Shown here one piece after another: positions 10,965 to 21,486 of a DNA stretch of 64,000 bases. Under the pieces are notes generated by a model. It saw nothing but the letters and a program-made list of their open reading frames with translations. It did no database searches and had not been told where the DNA came from. The DNA lies in contig JAFKAC010000060.1 of the NCBI GenBank assembly GCA_025766275.1, forward strand, positions 124,001 through 188,000, given 5' to 3'. The translations under genes were made by a program, and so were the position numbers. How positions within the stretch are numbered: position 1 is the first letter of the stretch; each line of letters starts with the position of its first letter. The stretch is from Lactarius indigo. Taxonomy: Eukaryota > Basidiomycota > Agaricomycetes > Russulales > Russulaceae.

Positions 10965-11927
10965 ATGGCCACACCACCACCTCCTAATCCCCCACTAGCA
11001 GCAGTTCCGCTGCCCGCCCAACCCCGTGACCCCGCTGTGCAACTGCCCGTTGCACCTATATTCCCCCCCAGTCCAAATGATGTCATCAATGCCGCAGCAT
11101 ACCGTCGGAGGGTGGATACAAGTTTCCGTATGTATACTATATTGAACAGTATATCCCTACTATATGATCTCAGGTGTGGCTCCCTTGAACGAACGGTGTA
11201 CCATCAACGATCGATACTGCTCAATATTATACGAACATAATGTTGTCACTCAAGCAGCGGCACATGCCGACCCCCAAGGTATAACCTTCCCACAATATAG
11301 CCCCAATATCTTGACCAATATCAATTCCCCTTCACCGTACATCATCCACCTGATATGCTAATTCACAGTCATGGTCCCCCCTTGGTTCCATGAGGCAATT
11401 CAACAGCTGCGGGGTGACATTCAAAATGACATCCAGCAAGCTCGTGTTAGTATTTGATCTTGTTTGGTCTTGTTTTTTTTTTTTGATTGCTTCAGAACGA
11501 CATTCTTCAAGCACTCGGGAACTTGAGGTCCCAGGTTCTTCCAAGCCTCAAGCAGGTACGCTTCACCGTTTTTTTTTTTTGGATATAACTGATCTCCTTT
11601 ATAGTTAATCAACCTGTCAAAAAGTGGTGCTGTGCCGCTTGAAGTCGTCCCTTTCACAAATGGTGATGACCCTACCCAGCCACCTGTAAGTCGCATTTCT
11701 TTTTGGGCCTTCTATTATCTGGGCTGACTATTGGATAGCATAACCTCCCACATATAGACTCCGCTGCTACAATAGATGGGCTCAATGGAGCCCAGCTCAT
11801 CGGATACCTCAATGGTTATGGCATCAACCCTCTCCCACGCGGCATACACCCACATGCTACCAACCGGGCACGTAAGGAGACCCTAAAGAGAGTGGTCGGG
11901 GCTCAAATTTTAGACGTGGACGAATGA
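10965..11927 (+). CDS. Mug135-like C-terminal domain protein
   Basis: Six exons are inferred: 10965-11127, 11174-11278, 11369-11445, 11496-11555, 11605-11685 and 11739-11927. Together they give an unbroken frame of 224 aa. The N-terminus is proline-rich (MATPPPPNPPLAAVPLP). The middle is predicted amphipathic helix (PPWFHEAIQQLRGDIQND). The C-terminal half carries VPFTNGDDPTQPP followed by HNLPHIDS and LIGYLNGYGINPLP, a pattern I recognise from the large basidiomycete family annotated as Mug135-like C-terminal domain. The molecular function of that family is not established; the name comes from a fission-yeast meiotically upregulated gene. Two introns have long T-runs before the acceptor. The gene interrupts the Rab cluster between copies 2 and 3, and no functional link is evident. 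Confidence 0.75.
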
Positions 11928-12335
11928 GTGATTCAGTAATTATTGTGATGTAACCCATACTATACAGCCTATTTTGTATTTGCGTCTCATATTTGATGCG
12001 AGTTCACGTGGCTTGCCTCATTCCTTTTCCTTTGCCAAGTCTAGACGCCAGGTTGGCATCTCTTACCCCTGACCTTCTTTAGTGATATTGATGGTCTATG
12101 TCATTCTGATGAAGGAAAAGGACAGAGGATCGTTTCACAGCCGTTGGGCTGGCGATTCGGGACCGACGTACTCACGACTTCGCGCTCGAGTGCTCACACG
12201 AGTACTTAACCTCTACTCTTTTCTAATGTTTTTTACTAGGCCGGAATCTCAGTTTCAACTTTCAAAGCACCCAACTTTACAGTCGCATACCCACGCACGG
12301 AACGCTTCACCCCTCACTCCTCGTACCGCATATCG
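11928..12335. other. Intergenic, Mug135-like gene to Rab paralogue 3
   Basis: No exon recognised. It serves as 3' UTR of one gene and upstream region of the next. Confidence 0.3.
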
Positions 12336-13199
12336 ATGCCCGTGCAGACACACCCGCGGGAGTTGCACGTCAAGATTATCGTGATCGGCAACTCGTCGGT
12401 GGGGAAAAGTAGTCTTCTCATGCGCTGGTCAGAGAATCAATGGCTTCCTGAGCACGAAGCTGGTGCGACAATCGGCGTCGAAGTTTTGGTGAGTTCTCTG
12501 ATGGTGTCCCATGGAGACAGCGCGATATTAAAATGATCGGCAGAGACAAAAACTCGACGTTAAAGGCGAAAACGTGAATTTGGCCATCTGGGTGAGTTGT
12601 AACGATACCTCCCGTCGCTAATTCAAACGCATCGCGCGCTTTGCGACAGGACACTGCGGGTGAAGAGCATTTTCGTACCATGCAGTCGGCTCACTACAGG
12701 GGTGCCCAAGGCATCATCCTCGGTTCGTCATTCTACCCTGCGTATCCTTAACAACACAAACTTTGGCCTCATAGTATACGACTCGACAAATCGTCGCTCG
12801 TTCGAGGAGCTCATACGCTGGTTCAATGAGATAGGAACCTATGTTAGTGGACCAGTTGACAAGGTTATTGTAGGCAATAAAGTCGACAAGGTACAGTTCC
12901 GCTCACGCTCGAAATCTTTGATGCGTTCGATGCTCACCAACCCTCTCTTCACTCAGGACTACCAACGTCAGGTACCTACCGCGGAGGCTGCTGCGTTTGC
13001 GGAAAAGATGGGGTGCCGATTCGCTGAGACATCCGCCAAGACAGCGCTCGGCGTGCGTAAGGCGTTTCGTGAAATGGTGGAGCGTATCGTCGACGATCCC
13101 AAACTTCACGTCTTCTCCAAACTCAGCTCTCCACAGGCATCTTTCACGCGACCACAGACCTCAAGCCTTCTTGGTTATCGATCCACGTCGTCTGCCTGA
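12336..13199 (+). CDS. Rab18-like small GTPase paralogue 3 (divergent)
   Basis: Five exons are inferred: 12336-12488, 12544-12591, 12650-12722, 12775-12890 and 12957-13199, giving about 210 aa. Intron positions match the other four copies. The P-loop GNSSVGKSS, switch I ATIGVE, GNKVDK and ETSAKT are intact. Switch II reads DTAGEEHF, so Glu stands where Rabs have the catalytic Gln (about residue 72). The conserved VYDV is VYDS. The protein ends GYRSTSSA with no C-terminal cysteine. Likely a GTP-binding protein with altered hydrolysis and no lipid anchor (inference). Sequence divergence from copy 2 is spread over the whole length, so it looks like an older duplicate kept under constraint on the nucleotide pocket. 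Confidence 0.8.
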
Positions 13200-13461
13200 C
13201 CCATAACCTAGTCAGGATACGTTATTTTTTCTTCTCTTCTGAGATTCTGAGACTGCTTGAGGCAGGCTAAATGAAAGCAGAAACAGTTGCCGTAGTGTAT
13301 TCAAGATGTAACATTACTGTACGGTGTGCACGGTCACGAGATTATGTTTACTTGTTTGATGTCCAGATTATGTAACGCGACCTTAGTCTCTTTCTTGCTG
13401 TCGCCTCGTGTTGTCTTGCGTTCCTGGGGGGTAACCCCTGATCTGGTCAAGTACCATATGA

Positions 13462-14435
13462 ATGATGGATTTCGAGGAGTTGAAGAACCTACTTCAAAAA
13501 TCATATCATACTGAAGAGGAACGCTCAAAGATTCTTGGTCAGTCTCGTTTCACTCGTGTTTCAGCAAAAGACTGGACTGCCCTTGAAAGGTCAGACCTTG
13601 TTGACAGTAGGATACCGAGCGCGTCTGTGGATGCGGAGCCCCCGTTGAGCGCATTGCTCTATGCAGCCCAGGGCATACTTCACCCCACCCTGTCCTTCAG
13701 ACACATCCCCGATTTACTGGATATCTTGTCTCAAGTTGAACGTGCTCGCGAGTTCTCTCTAGAGCACGCCAAGTGGGCGCTGATCTGGCAACGTTTCTAT
13801 GAAACACGTCCCAGTTCCAGAGTGCGCGTTTTGCGAAAGTCTGATAAGGAGGCCATCAAGAAGCTCCTCAAGCCAGAACGTCTTGATGCGACGCGCTGTA
13901 TCTTTATTTGTATTATTGAGCAGGCTATTCGCATGGTGCGCGTGTTTACTCTTCCTCGCGTGCGGGACCCCGAGCTGACCCGTGGCAAGCACGTGCTTTA
14001 CTTATGGACACATGCCGGAGAGTCCTATCGTTTGCATCACTATCTCCAAATCTACTTTCCCTGGGCACATGGCGGACACGATAGCCAGAGGTTGTACCAT
14101 GCATCCCTGACTCCAGACGAGCAAGCACGTCTCGCCGACGTCGGGATGTCATGCTTTCGCTTCATGCGTGACGCAAAGTTTTGGGAGGAACAGCGCCTCC
14201 GTGAGCTCAATGTCTCATCGTAAGTCCATGGCTCCAACTTGTGGTCCTCGTTTCTGATATGTGCAGTCTCCCTGATTCGTACTACGACGGTGACGAGAGT
14301 TTTCAGGTTCTGAAGTTCAAGTTTATAGGGAACCTTGAAATTGTGGATGTCGTGGACTCTATTACGTTGTACCTCAAGAAAGTGCTGGGGTTGACCCAAA
14401 AGCTGGAAAGCCTACTCGCCCATCACGTGCCTTGA
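13462..14435 (+). CDS. Hypothetical protein, two exons, unrecognised
   Basis: Exon 1 is 13462-14219 and exon 2 is 14267-14435. The splice joins TC with T to restore a Ser codon, giving about 308 aa. Two adjacent Met codons start the frame (13462 and 13465). The protein appears soluble and helical, with a charged start (MMDFEELKNLLQKSYHTEEE), a central hydrophobic helix (CIFICIIEQAIRMVRVF) and WTHAGESYRLHHYLQIYFPW. I do not recognise a domain. The short 3' exon ends in another amphipathic helix (LYLKKVLGLTQKLESLL). The long open frame and clean splice support a real gene. It lies between Rab paralogue 3 and the repeated Rab 4/5 units. Confidence 0.6.
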
Positions 14436-15898
14436 TCACAATTCGTGGCTTATATAATTACAGTTCCGTCAAGGTCAAGGCAAGCCGTAATACTGTAGCA
14501 GATAACTCATTTTGACGATGGCCAAATAATGGAGCTCTTATTCTTCCTCTTCTCGACTTATTCGATATTGCTACGCCACCTAAGCTACATAACTTGCCTC
14601 CGCGCCGGCTTGTGGTACCTCTACACTCTCCTTGTTTGGCTGGCTGCATTTTCTTGACCAATCAACTAAGACAACAGTTGTTCTGCCGACTCTTCCACGA
14701 TGATTGTCCACATTAAGTTTCCATTGCTTGGCAATTAGGAAGAGGAATCCACCTGCCTTTCCGTGATCGTCCGGGGCGCTTATGGGTATCCCACTTCCGA
14801 GGTGAGGAGACTATTACCGCGGTTATATTAGTCCGCGTGTCATGCCATATATTGGTTATACTGTATGCCACAACGGACAGGGGGCACGTCCATTCTATCC
14901 CATGAACCTCCTCATGCTCCAAACTCCGATCTGGCTTCAATGAGGCCCTCAATGCCCCCGCCTCAGTTTCGAAGCAAGCGTTAATGTTTCCACCGGGAGC
15001 CCTGCGGCGGTTATGAGGTTTTTCTGCAACCATTCTGCGTCTTGGTTTCACTACTACACGTGGCCCAAGCTCGACCCTTACCTATCAATGAGTAAGTCAT
15101 GTTTTTTATGGCGACTCAGAGCGATGTGGTATCGTTGCCATAGATTCGAAACCAATGTCGTTAGTGGGTCCATCTCGTTGATCATAGCTAACTCACAGCT
15201 GGCATACGTCTTCAAAGTGGCTTTACCAACTTCTCCGACAAATTTTATGATTCTTGTGGCGTCAATCGACTATAAAAATATTGCCTTGACTCAATGCTAT
15301 CCTTTGCGCCTACGGATCTACCTTTCCCTGAAAGGACCTAGGAGCACCCAGAAGTTCGCTACAGATCTCATCGTCGTCTAGAACGGATATGACGCGCCTG
15401 ATGCAGTTCTTTTCGTTCCGTATAGCATTGGAAATAGCTGCGCCTTTTATCAGGGAAAAGATCTCGCCCAGGACCTCGAGCTAAACTCCTAAGCTTAGAC
15501 CTTGTTCCCTCGTGCGGTACTCCAGTTGCACACTACGACGTCTTCCTCACACTGATTTCTTCACACTGATGGCCTGCCTATCACTTCCTTCTATTGTGTA
15601 GTCTTCGGTGCCGAACAAAGTATAACGTGACAAAGTCCGACTGATCCGGCCATTCCCTTCCGGGATACTGGTACCACTACAAACCGAGCTCATTTTATTG
15701 CGGCGCAGACCTCAATCTTCTTCTATCGTAGCAGACAGTGTTTCACAGCTCCTCGAACCGCTCATCGGAGATGCGTGCTTTCTCTCCGTCTCATTCGTCT
15801 TTTTTGCAGCTACATAAACTCCCCTCGATTCCCGCTTCAAATCCAAGGAGATATACTCCCTCTGTCGATCATCCAACGTACTGTTGACTCTGATTGCA
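14436..15898. other. Upstream part of repeated Rab unit A
   Basis: No intact gene. From about 14690 the sequence is an older duplicate of 18660-19508. Shared blocks include the ccacctg.ct.tccgtgatc block (14750 / 18728), gatcatagct (15179 / 19008) and cacactacga (about 15530 / 19183), with many small indels. The open frame at 15013-15381 is not conserved as protein in the sister unit, so I do not call it a gene. Confidence 0.5.
15812..15840 (+). promoter_or_regulatory. Conserved TATA-like core before Rab 4
   Basis: ctacataaactcccctcgat here and ctacataaacacccctcgat near 19450 are nearly identical in the two sister units and lie 55-85 bases before the respective ATGs. They stand out within a leader that has otherwise drifted. 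A TATA-type core promoter role is an inference from position and conservation. Confidence 0.35.
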
Positions 15899-16870
15899 AT
15901 GTCAGCGGAGTCGTCCACAAACAAGAACGGACCAATCAACGCCAAGCTCTTGATACTCGGCCACGGATCCGTAGGGAAGAGCAGCTTGCTTTTGCGCTTC
16001 ACAGACAAGCAATGGCTCCCAGAACACGAGGCGACCGCAACAATAGGTGTTGATACCTGTGTAAATACCTCAATCAAGCTTTCGACTCCCTCACTCAATT
16101 GATTCACAGTCGCATAAACTGGACGTCAAGGGGAAGAGAGTGAATCTCACCGTATGGGTACGTCCACTGTTACGCCCCCCGATTAGCCGCGGCCCGCTGA
16201 TAAACATTTACAGGACACTCCAGGTGTAGAGCGGTTTCGGGCGCTCACTTCCTCGTATTACCGCGGGACACAAGGGATCCTACTAGGTAAGACCCAGATT
16301 GTCCCCGATTTCGTCCGAGCGTTCGACTGATCTCTATGCCGTCGCCATAGTCTACGACATCACCAATCGCGAATCATACGGAGCGCTCGCCTGGTGGTTC
16401 GCTGAACGAAGCGCGCACGTCCCTGAATCGACAGTGAAGATCATTATAGGCAACAAAGCAGACAAGGTGTGCTCAGGCCCCTCCCCATCCTCTTCTGTAC
16501 TATTTCGGGGCTGATCAATGTCCAATCTAATGCAACGCAGGAGCACGCGCGACAAGTTCCGACGGCGGAGGCAGCTGCATACGCTGCGCGTATGGGATGT
16601 CTGTTTGTGGAGGCATCAGCAAAGACTGCGATCGGTGTGCGTGCGGCATTCCGTGGTGTGGTCGAACGGATAGTAGAAACACCAGGGCTGTGGGCTAGGC
16701 AAGAGCCGCACCACGTTTCGCTTTCGAAGGTAACGAGCCCAACAAGTGAGCCGCAAGCAGATGAGGACCGAGCAGGGGAGGGCTCGGAGAGGGTTAAGAT
16801 CATAGCAAGTATCTCATTCTGTCGGAACCTTACGATACGGTTCGGAGGACCCCCTCGAGTCCCAGAATAG
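15899..16870 (+). CDS. Rab18-like small GTPase paralogue 4 (divergent)
   Basis: Five exons are inferred: 15899-16060, 16110-16157, 16214-16286, 16351-16466 and 16541-16870, giving about 242 aa. P-loop GHGSVGKSS, switch I ATIGVD, GNKADK and EASAKT are intact. Switch II reads DTPGVERF: both the Ala and the catalytic Gln of DTAGQ are replaced, by Pro and Val (residues 73 and 75). The C-terminal extension is longer than in the other copies and ends FGGPPRVPE. Its only cysteine is about 15 residues from the end, not in a Rab prenylation context. Closest relative in the window is paralogue 5. Expected to bind GTP; hydrolysis and membrane attachment are probably changed (inference). Confidence 0.82.
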
Positions 16871-19508
16871 ATAGATAGCGGTAATCTCGAACAACAAGTC
16901 AGCTGTATATAATTTCGGAGATCGAGGTCATTGGCTCAGTGTAATGTAATTATGTGCGCACCAGTACGTGTTGTAATAATCCTGTAAAACACCGCACCTT
17001 GCATCACTTGGACGTCTGATTCTGATCCGGTGGACTTGGTATGCAAGCACGGCTCTCATCCCAGTGGTCCGGGGGTGGCCGGTGGCCTTCTGTTTAGGCT
17101 GCTAGAGATTAATGACCAGGTCAGCACCTTTTCACTCGCTTCACTGCTACTCCAAAGCCCGAAGGTTTGAGGAAGATTGTTCGAACAGCAACTTTGGAGA
17201 TATCACTCTCAGGCCGCCGCTGATGCACTGATGCCTTGGCTGATGCGCATACTAACCCGAGTCACTGTACTGTACTTCGAATCGAAGAGGTCATGTGATG
17301 GCTGACCGCTGACTCCCACCAGCTTATGCTCGATGCCAACTCCTTCGGCCCGAGGCGCGACGACCTCCTGGAGTGTACCCCCTTCAACGCGCCCTGTACG
17401 TTCCTCGGGAGCGACAACCACAGAGTTGAAACAGCGGGGGAGATCGAGCCCGTCTTTGTTGGAGGAAGCAGAGGCGCTATCCTTCACGTCGTAAGTTGCA
17501 GATTATTCTTGTGGGCATGCCAGAGAGCGAGAGAGATAACGTCTGTGTCTTTTTACGAAAACCATGACCGGGTCGAGCAGGCCCCTCGACATTGACTGCC
17601 TACCGAACTATTGCATCTTTGTAGTTCGTATCTGCGGGGGGAATCCTGCAGTAATTTCGCACGCACATCTCTTCTTTTTCTTTCCTTTTCCCCAATTTTC
17701 TTGGGCACTCGGCCATGCGTGCTCCTCCCTTACTGGCAAGGGAATACACTACTAATTCCCGTAGCGGGCTACCCCGTGCCTGTGCACAGCCTGGTGGTCC
17801 GTGAAACGGACTCGAACTACCGCGGGCAGGCGCCAATTCGAGGAGCGGGTCCAAGTACGATGTCGAGGTCGAGGCCGAGGACGCGTGTGTAGTCATGAAA
17901 GTTGGCGCGGATCCGCGAGCAGGTAGGTCCAGTGCGAGTATGAGTGCGTGGATACTGTATTTGGCCGCGCGGGCCTGCTTTCGGTGTTAGGTGTGCGGGA
18001 GGGCGAAGGCGCCGATGTGGTGTCGCTCCCACCTACGCAGCTAGATGTCGTGTTTTCGGTGGCTGATCAAGATTTGGGATCGCTGACAATACCGCAGCAT
18101 TACTCATATCACACTGTGAAATCCTTACTTTCGAGATGATGTTCTTAAACATGGTCAAATTTTGTCAGTGCTAAAGAAAACTAGGGATGTTGCATTCATC
18201 GAGGTTCTTTGTCCATCGAAACTAGGGTTTTCATGTCAGGTCCTGTTACTCGAATTCCTCTCTTGCGTTGCGTTGCTGCTTAAGTTGCTGCTTCCCACAG
18301 TCCATGACGGTAGCTATAGCGCGTCACATACGTTTTTCTGATTTTTGTTTCGAATTCACTGGGGTACAGAACCACATGTAGCACTTCACAAAGCGTCCCT
18401 CTGCTCATCCTACTTGCTTCCCATATCTTTTGATTGAAGTTGCACGTAACGGAGCGTGGTTGGCATACCTGTCCGGGCCCGAACAATGGTACGTACCAAG
18501 GTACGTACGCAGACGCGTCTAACTGCTGCAATCACGTGGCTTGACTATGACCGTTCCACTCGTCGCCACAGACGTCAAATTAGCTTATTCGATACCGCCA
18601 CTCACAAGCCACTCACCTTGTTTGACAAACCGCGTTTTCTCAAGTAATCATTTCCAATGCAGGTGACTTGTCATATCACGATCCACGCTCCCGTGTCCTT
18701 TGCTTGGTAGTTGCGAAGTCGGATCCACCTGTCTCTCCGTGATCTGGTCTGCGGTATATTGGCCAGCTGCGGAGGTAAGGAGCCCTCCCTTGCCGCGGCT
18801 GTCGCACGAAGTATCCGTTCTGTCCCGTAAGCACCTTGTGTTCCACACACCGGCCCGACTTCAACGAGTCTTTTCAACATTCCGCTTTGGTTCCAGGATT
18901 GACCCCACCTGCCAAATAGTGAGCAAAGTTTCCTTGTAAGTGTGACAGCCACAAGAGAAATCGCGTCGCTCTCAACCATTCGAGGCGAAGATAGGTCTAT
19001 GTGTTGATCATAGCTCACGGCAGCATACGTTGTGAAGTTGGTGAAGTTGGTTTACCACCTCCCCGACGAAATTTATGACCCTCGTCGTGCCAATCGACTT
19101 GAGACTATCATGACTCGAGAACTTACTCTTATGCCGAAAATTCCGCCTTCAGCCAATTTGTCAGCGCGGTGCCCCAGTTGTACACTACGAGGTCTTGATC
19201 ACACTGATTGTCTATAACTCGCTCTACCATCTGGTATCTATGCCGAACTGCCGAACATATCCTATGTGCCAAAGTCCGATTGACCTGGCCTTTCTAATCT
19301 GGGAATACTCCCCGGGCCAAGCTCGTGTTAGTACAGCGCATGTCTCAGTCACCTTCCATTGCAGCGGACGGGGTTTCACACTCCATCGACCCTCTGATCG
19401 GAGATACGTAGATTCTTGCTGTCTTAGTTCCATTCGCCTTTTTTTACGACTACATAAACACCCCTCGATCCTCTCATCGTCTACATACTGAAAGCCCCCA
19501 CCACTGTA
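16871..19508. other. Long non-coding or unresolved stretch between Rab 4 and Rab 5
   Basis: Open frames at 17326-17595 (plus), 17209-17487 and 17600-17896 (minus) and 17948-18139 (plus) are short, mutually overlapping and unrecognised; none can be joined convincingly by splice sites. From about 18660 the sequence is the upstream half of repeated Rab unit B. The 17.0-18.5 kb part has no match elsewhere in the window that I can see. Confidence 0.35.
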
Positions 19509-20540
19509 ATGTCAGCGCAGTCATCCACGAACCAATCTTGGCCGATCAACGTCAAGCTCTTGATGCTCGGCCATGGGTCTGTAGGGAAGACCAGCCTGCT
19601 CTTGCGCGTCACAGACCAGCAGTGGTTACCGGAACATGAGGCAACACCAACGATCGGTGTTGACACCTGGGTAAATACGTCAATTAAGCATTCAACCCAC
19701 CTACTATGACTCATTTGGTTCACAGCCACATAAACTAGATATCAAAGGAAAGAGAATGAATATCACAGTATGGGTGGGTCCACTGCACGCCCTTCAATGA
19801 CCCGCATCCCACTGATAACAACTTCTCCATGATAGGACACTCCAGGTGTGGAGCGGTTTCGGGCACTTACTTCCTCGTATTACCGCGGGACACAAGGAAT
19901 CTTACTGGGTATAGCTCACATTATCCCCGATTCCATCCGAGCGCCCGACTCATCTCTACGCCGGCGTCACAGTTTACGATATCACCGATCGCGAGTCATA
20001 CGGAGCGCTCGCCTGGTGGTTCGCAGAGCGAAGCATGCACGTCCCTGAAGCGACAGTGAAGATCATTATAGGTAACAAGGTAGACAAGGTGAGCTCCCCG
20101 TCTTTTCCGTTCTATTTCGAGGCTGATCACCGCCCGACGCAACGCAGGAGTACGAGCGACAGGTTCCAACGGCGGAAGCGGCTGCTTACGCTGCGCGTAT
20201 GGGTTGCCTGTTTGTGGAGGCGTCAGCAAAGACCGCGATTGGTGTGCGTGCGGCGTTCCGTGATGTGGTCGAACGGATAGTAGAAACACCGGAGCTGTGG
20301 AACGGGCAAGAGCCTCGCCACGTTTCGCCTGCGAAGGCAGCGAGCCCAGCAATTGAGCAGCCGCGGGCAGCCGAGGACCGATCAGTGGAGGGTTCGGAGC
20401 GGGTTAAGATCATCGGGAGCATCTCCTTCAATCGTAACATGATACGCTTCGGAGGACGAGGACCATTATAGATGGCGATGATATCGAACTACAAATCAGC
20501 TTCGTTAGAGAGTAATTAATTTTGTATGCTACAGTATAGC
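18660..20540 (+). repeat. Segmental duplication unit B (Rab paralogue 5 plus 5' flank)
   Basis: Sister of the 14690-16930 unit. Upstream flank, TATA-like block, all five exons and even intron sequences (for example gtaaatac.tcaat.aagc at the first donor) are shared. Retained intron similarity indicates a more recent duplication than the one separating these copies from Rab copies 1-3. Confidence 0.6.
19509..20471 (+). CDS. Rab18-like small GTPase paralogue 5 (divergent)
   Basis: Five exons are inferred: 19509-19670, 19726-19773, 19836-19908, 19973-20088 and 20148-20471, giving about 240 aa. Motifs are P-loop GHGSVGKTS, switch I PTIGVD, switch II DTPGVERF (Pro and Val in place of Ala and the catalytic Gln), GNKVDK and EASAKT. 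The C-terminus ends FGGRGPL without cysteine. It is the sister of paralogue 4, and the shared Pro/Val change predates their split. Frame, splice sites and nucleotide-binding motifs are intact in both sisters, which argues that the product is still selected and not a pseudogene. Confidence 0.82.
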
Positions 20541-21486
20541 GCGTGCAGTAATGGTACCGGAAAACGCCGGACTGGTTAGTCCCTGACACCAGCATCACTT
20601 GTGCGTCTGATTCCTCAGGCCTCAGGTCTCAGGCTCAAGCATGAAAACCCCTTGTGATGTCAACGTGTCAACTCTTACAGGTATTATAGCTTACAATCAA
20701 CGAAGACTCTTATGTGAGCAAATCTCTGGGTTCCGTCTGGTCCTTGGTCTAGTCAAGTTTATGGTGTTGTAGACGAATCGACGGATGTCCGAGCCACGGT
20801 TCAACGAATGGCTGGGTCAATAATTTTTTGTTGTTTGTTCAGCTCCTAACTCCAAAGGTTCAAGGCTTTACGGTACGATAGGAGGATTCTTTGAACGGCA
20901 ATGTTCCGCACTATCAGCGATTCGTGAAGCATGTGATTGCGGCATTCTGTAGGAGCGTTTGCGCGTTTACGACTTAGCGCCCCCACTCTTACAGTAGGAG
21001 TGGACTCGGCTGCCACTTGCACCTCATAACTTCATCCCCGAGCGCTCGTGCCCCATGAGGTAGGGCTCTTCCGATGCAATATATTTTAATATCGGCACAA
21101 CGTACTGACAACAAGCGTATCTTCGTGACTCCAAGCGATATTCGGCCGCGGTATGATCGTTGCCGTCCCACCGTCAATTATCGTTGGATTATGCGAAGCG
21201 TCACGAAACATCATCGATAAATCCATTTCCGACGCGCAGTTCCACAATGGCAGCTATTAATTAGCTCCTCGTGTAACACCTAATGTCTCATGCTCCTCAT
21301 CTTTATCTCGGGAATCTGTAGAGAACTTCCTCCCGTCCCGGGAGATGAGATGGTAGCCTGAAAGTCCCGTGGAGATCTGTCACGTGGTACCTTCGCGCTA
21401 CTTGTTTGGTTGTTTGGCAAATACCAAGACGCGCTAGGCTTGTGACTTACTCGCATTTGGTGCTCTGCATAACCTACTCGTAGCGA
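20472..21486. other. Intergenic, Rab 5 to RhoGEF
   Basis: No exon recognised over about 1 kb; presumably the RhoGEF promoter and 5' UTR. Nothing further seen. Confidence 0.35.

Larger units (their letters stand above)
14690..16930 (+). repeat. Segmental duplication unit A (Rab paralogue 4 plus 5' flank)
   Basis: About 2.2 kb that aligns by eye, with indels, to 18660-20540. Similarity is strong in the coding exons and in the 100 bases before the ATG, and weaker but recognisable across the upstream 1.2 kb. This shows that the unit of duplication was larger than the gene. Boundaries are approximate. Confidence 0.6.

Noticed and set aside
15013..15381. Open frame upstream of Rab paralogue 4
   Set aside because: The sister unit near 18.9-19.2 kb does not keep the same protein frame, so it is probably chance within duplicated non-coding DNA.
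17770..17830. Possible tRNA-like stretch (gactcgaactac)
   Set aside because: No acceptor stem or D-arm could be paired; not a cloverleaf.
17209..18139. Several short frames on both strands, e.g. VVSLPPTQLDVVFSVADQDL
   Set aside because: Mutually overlapping, unrecognised and without consistent splice sites.
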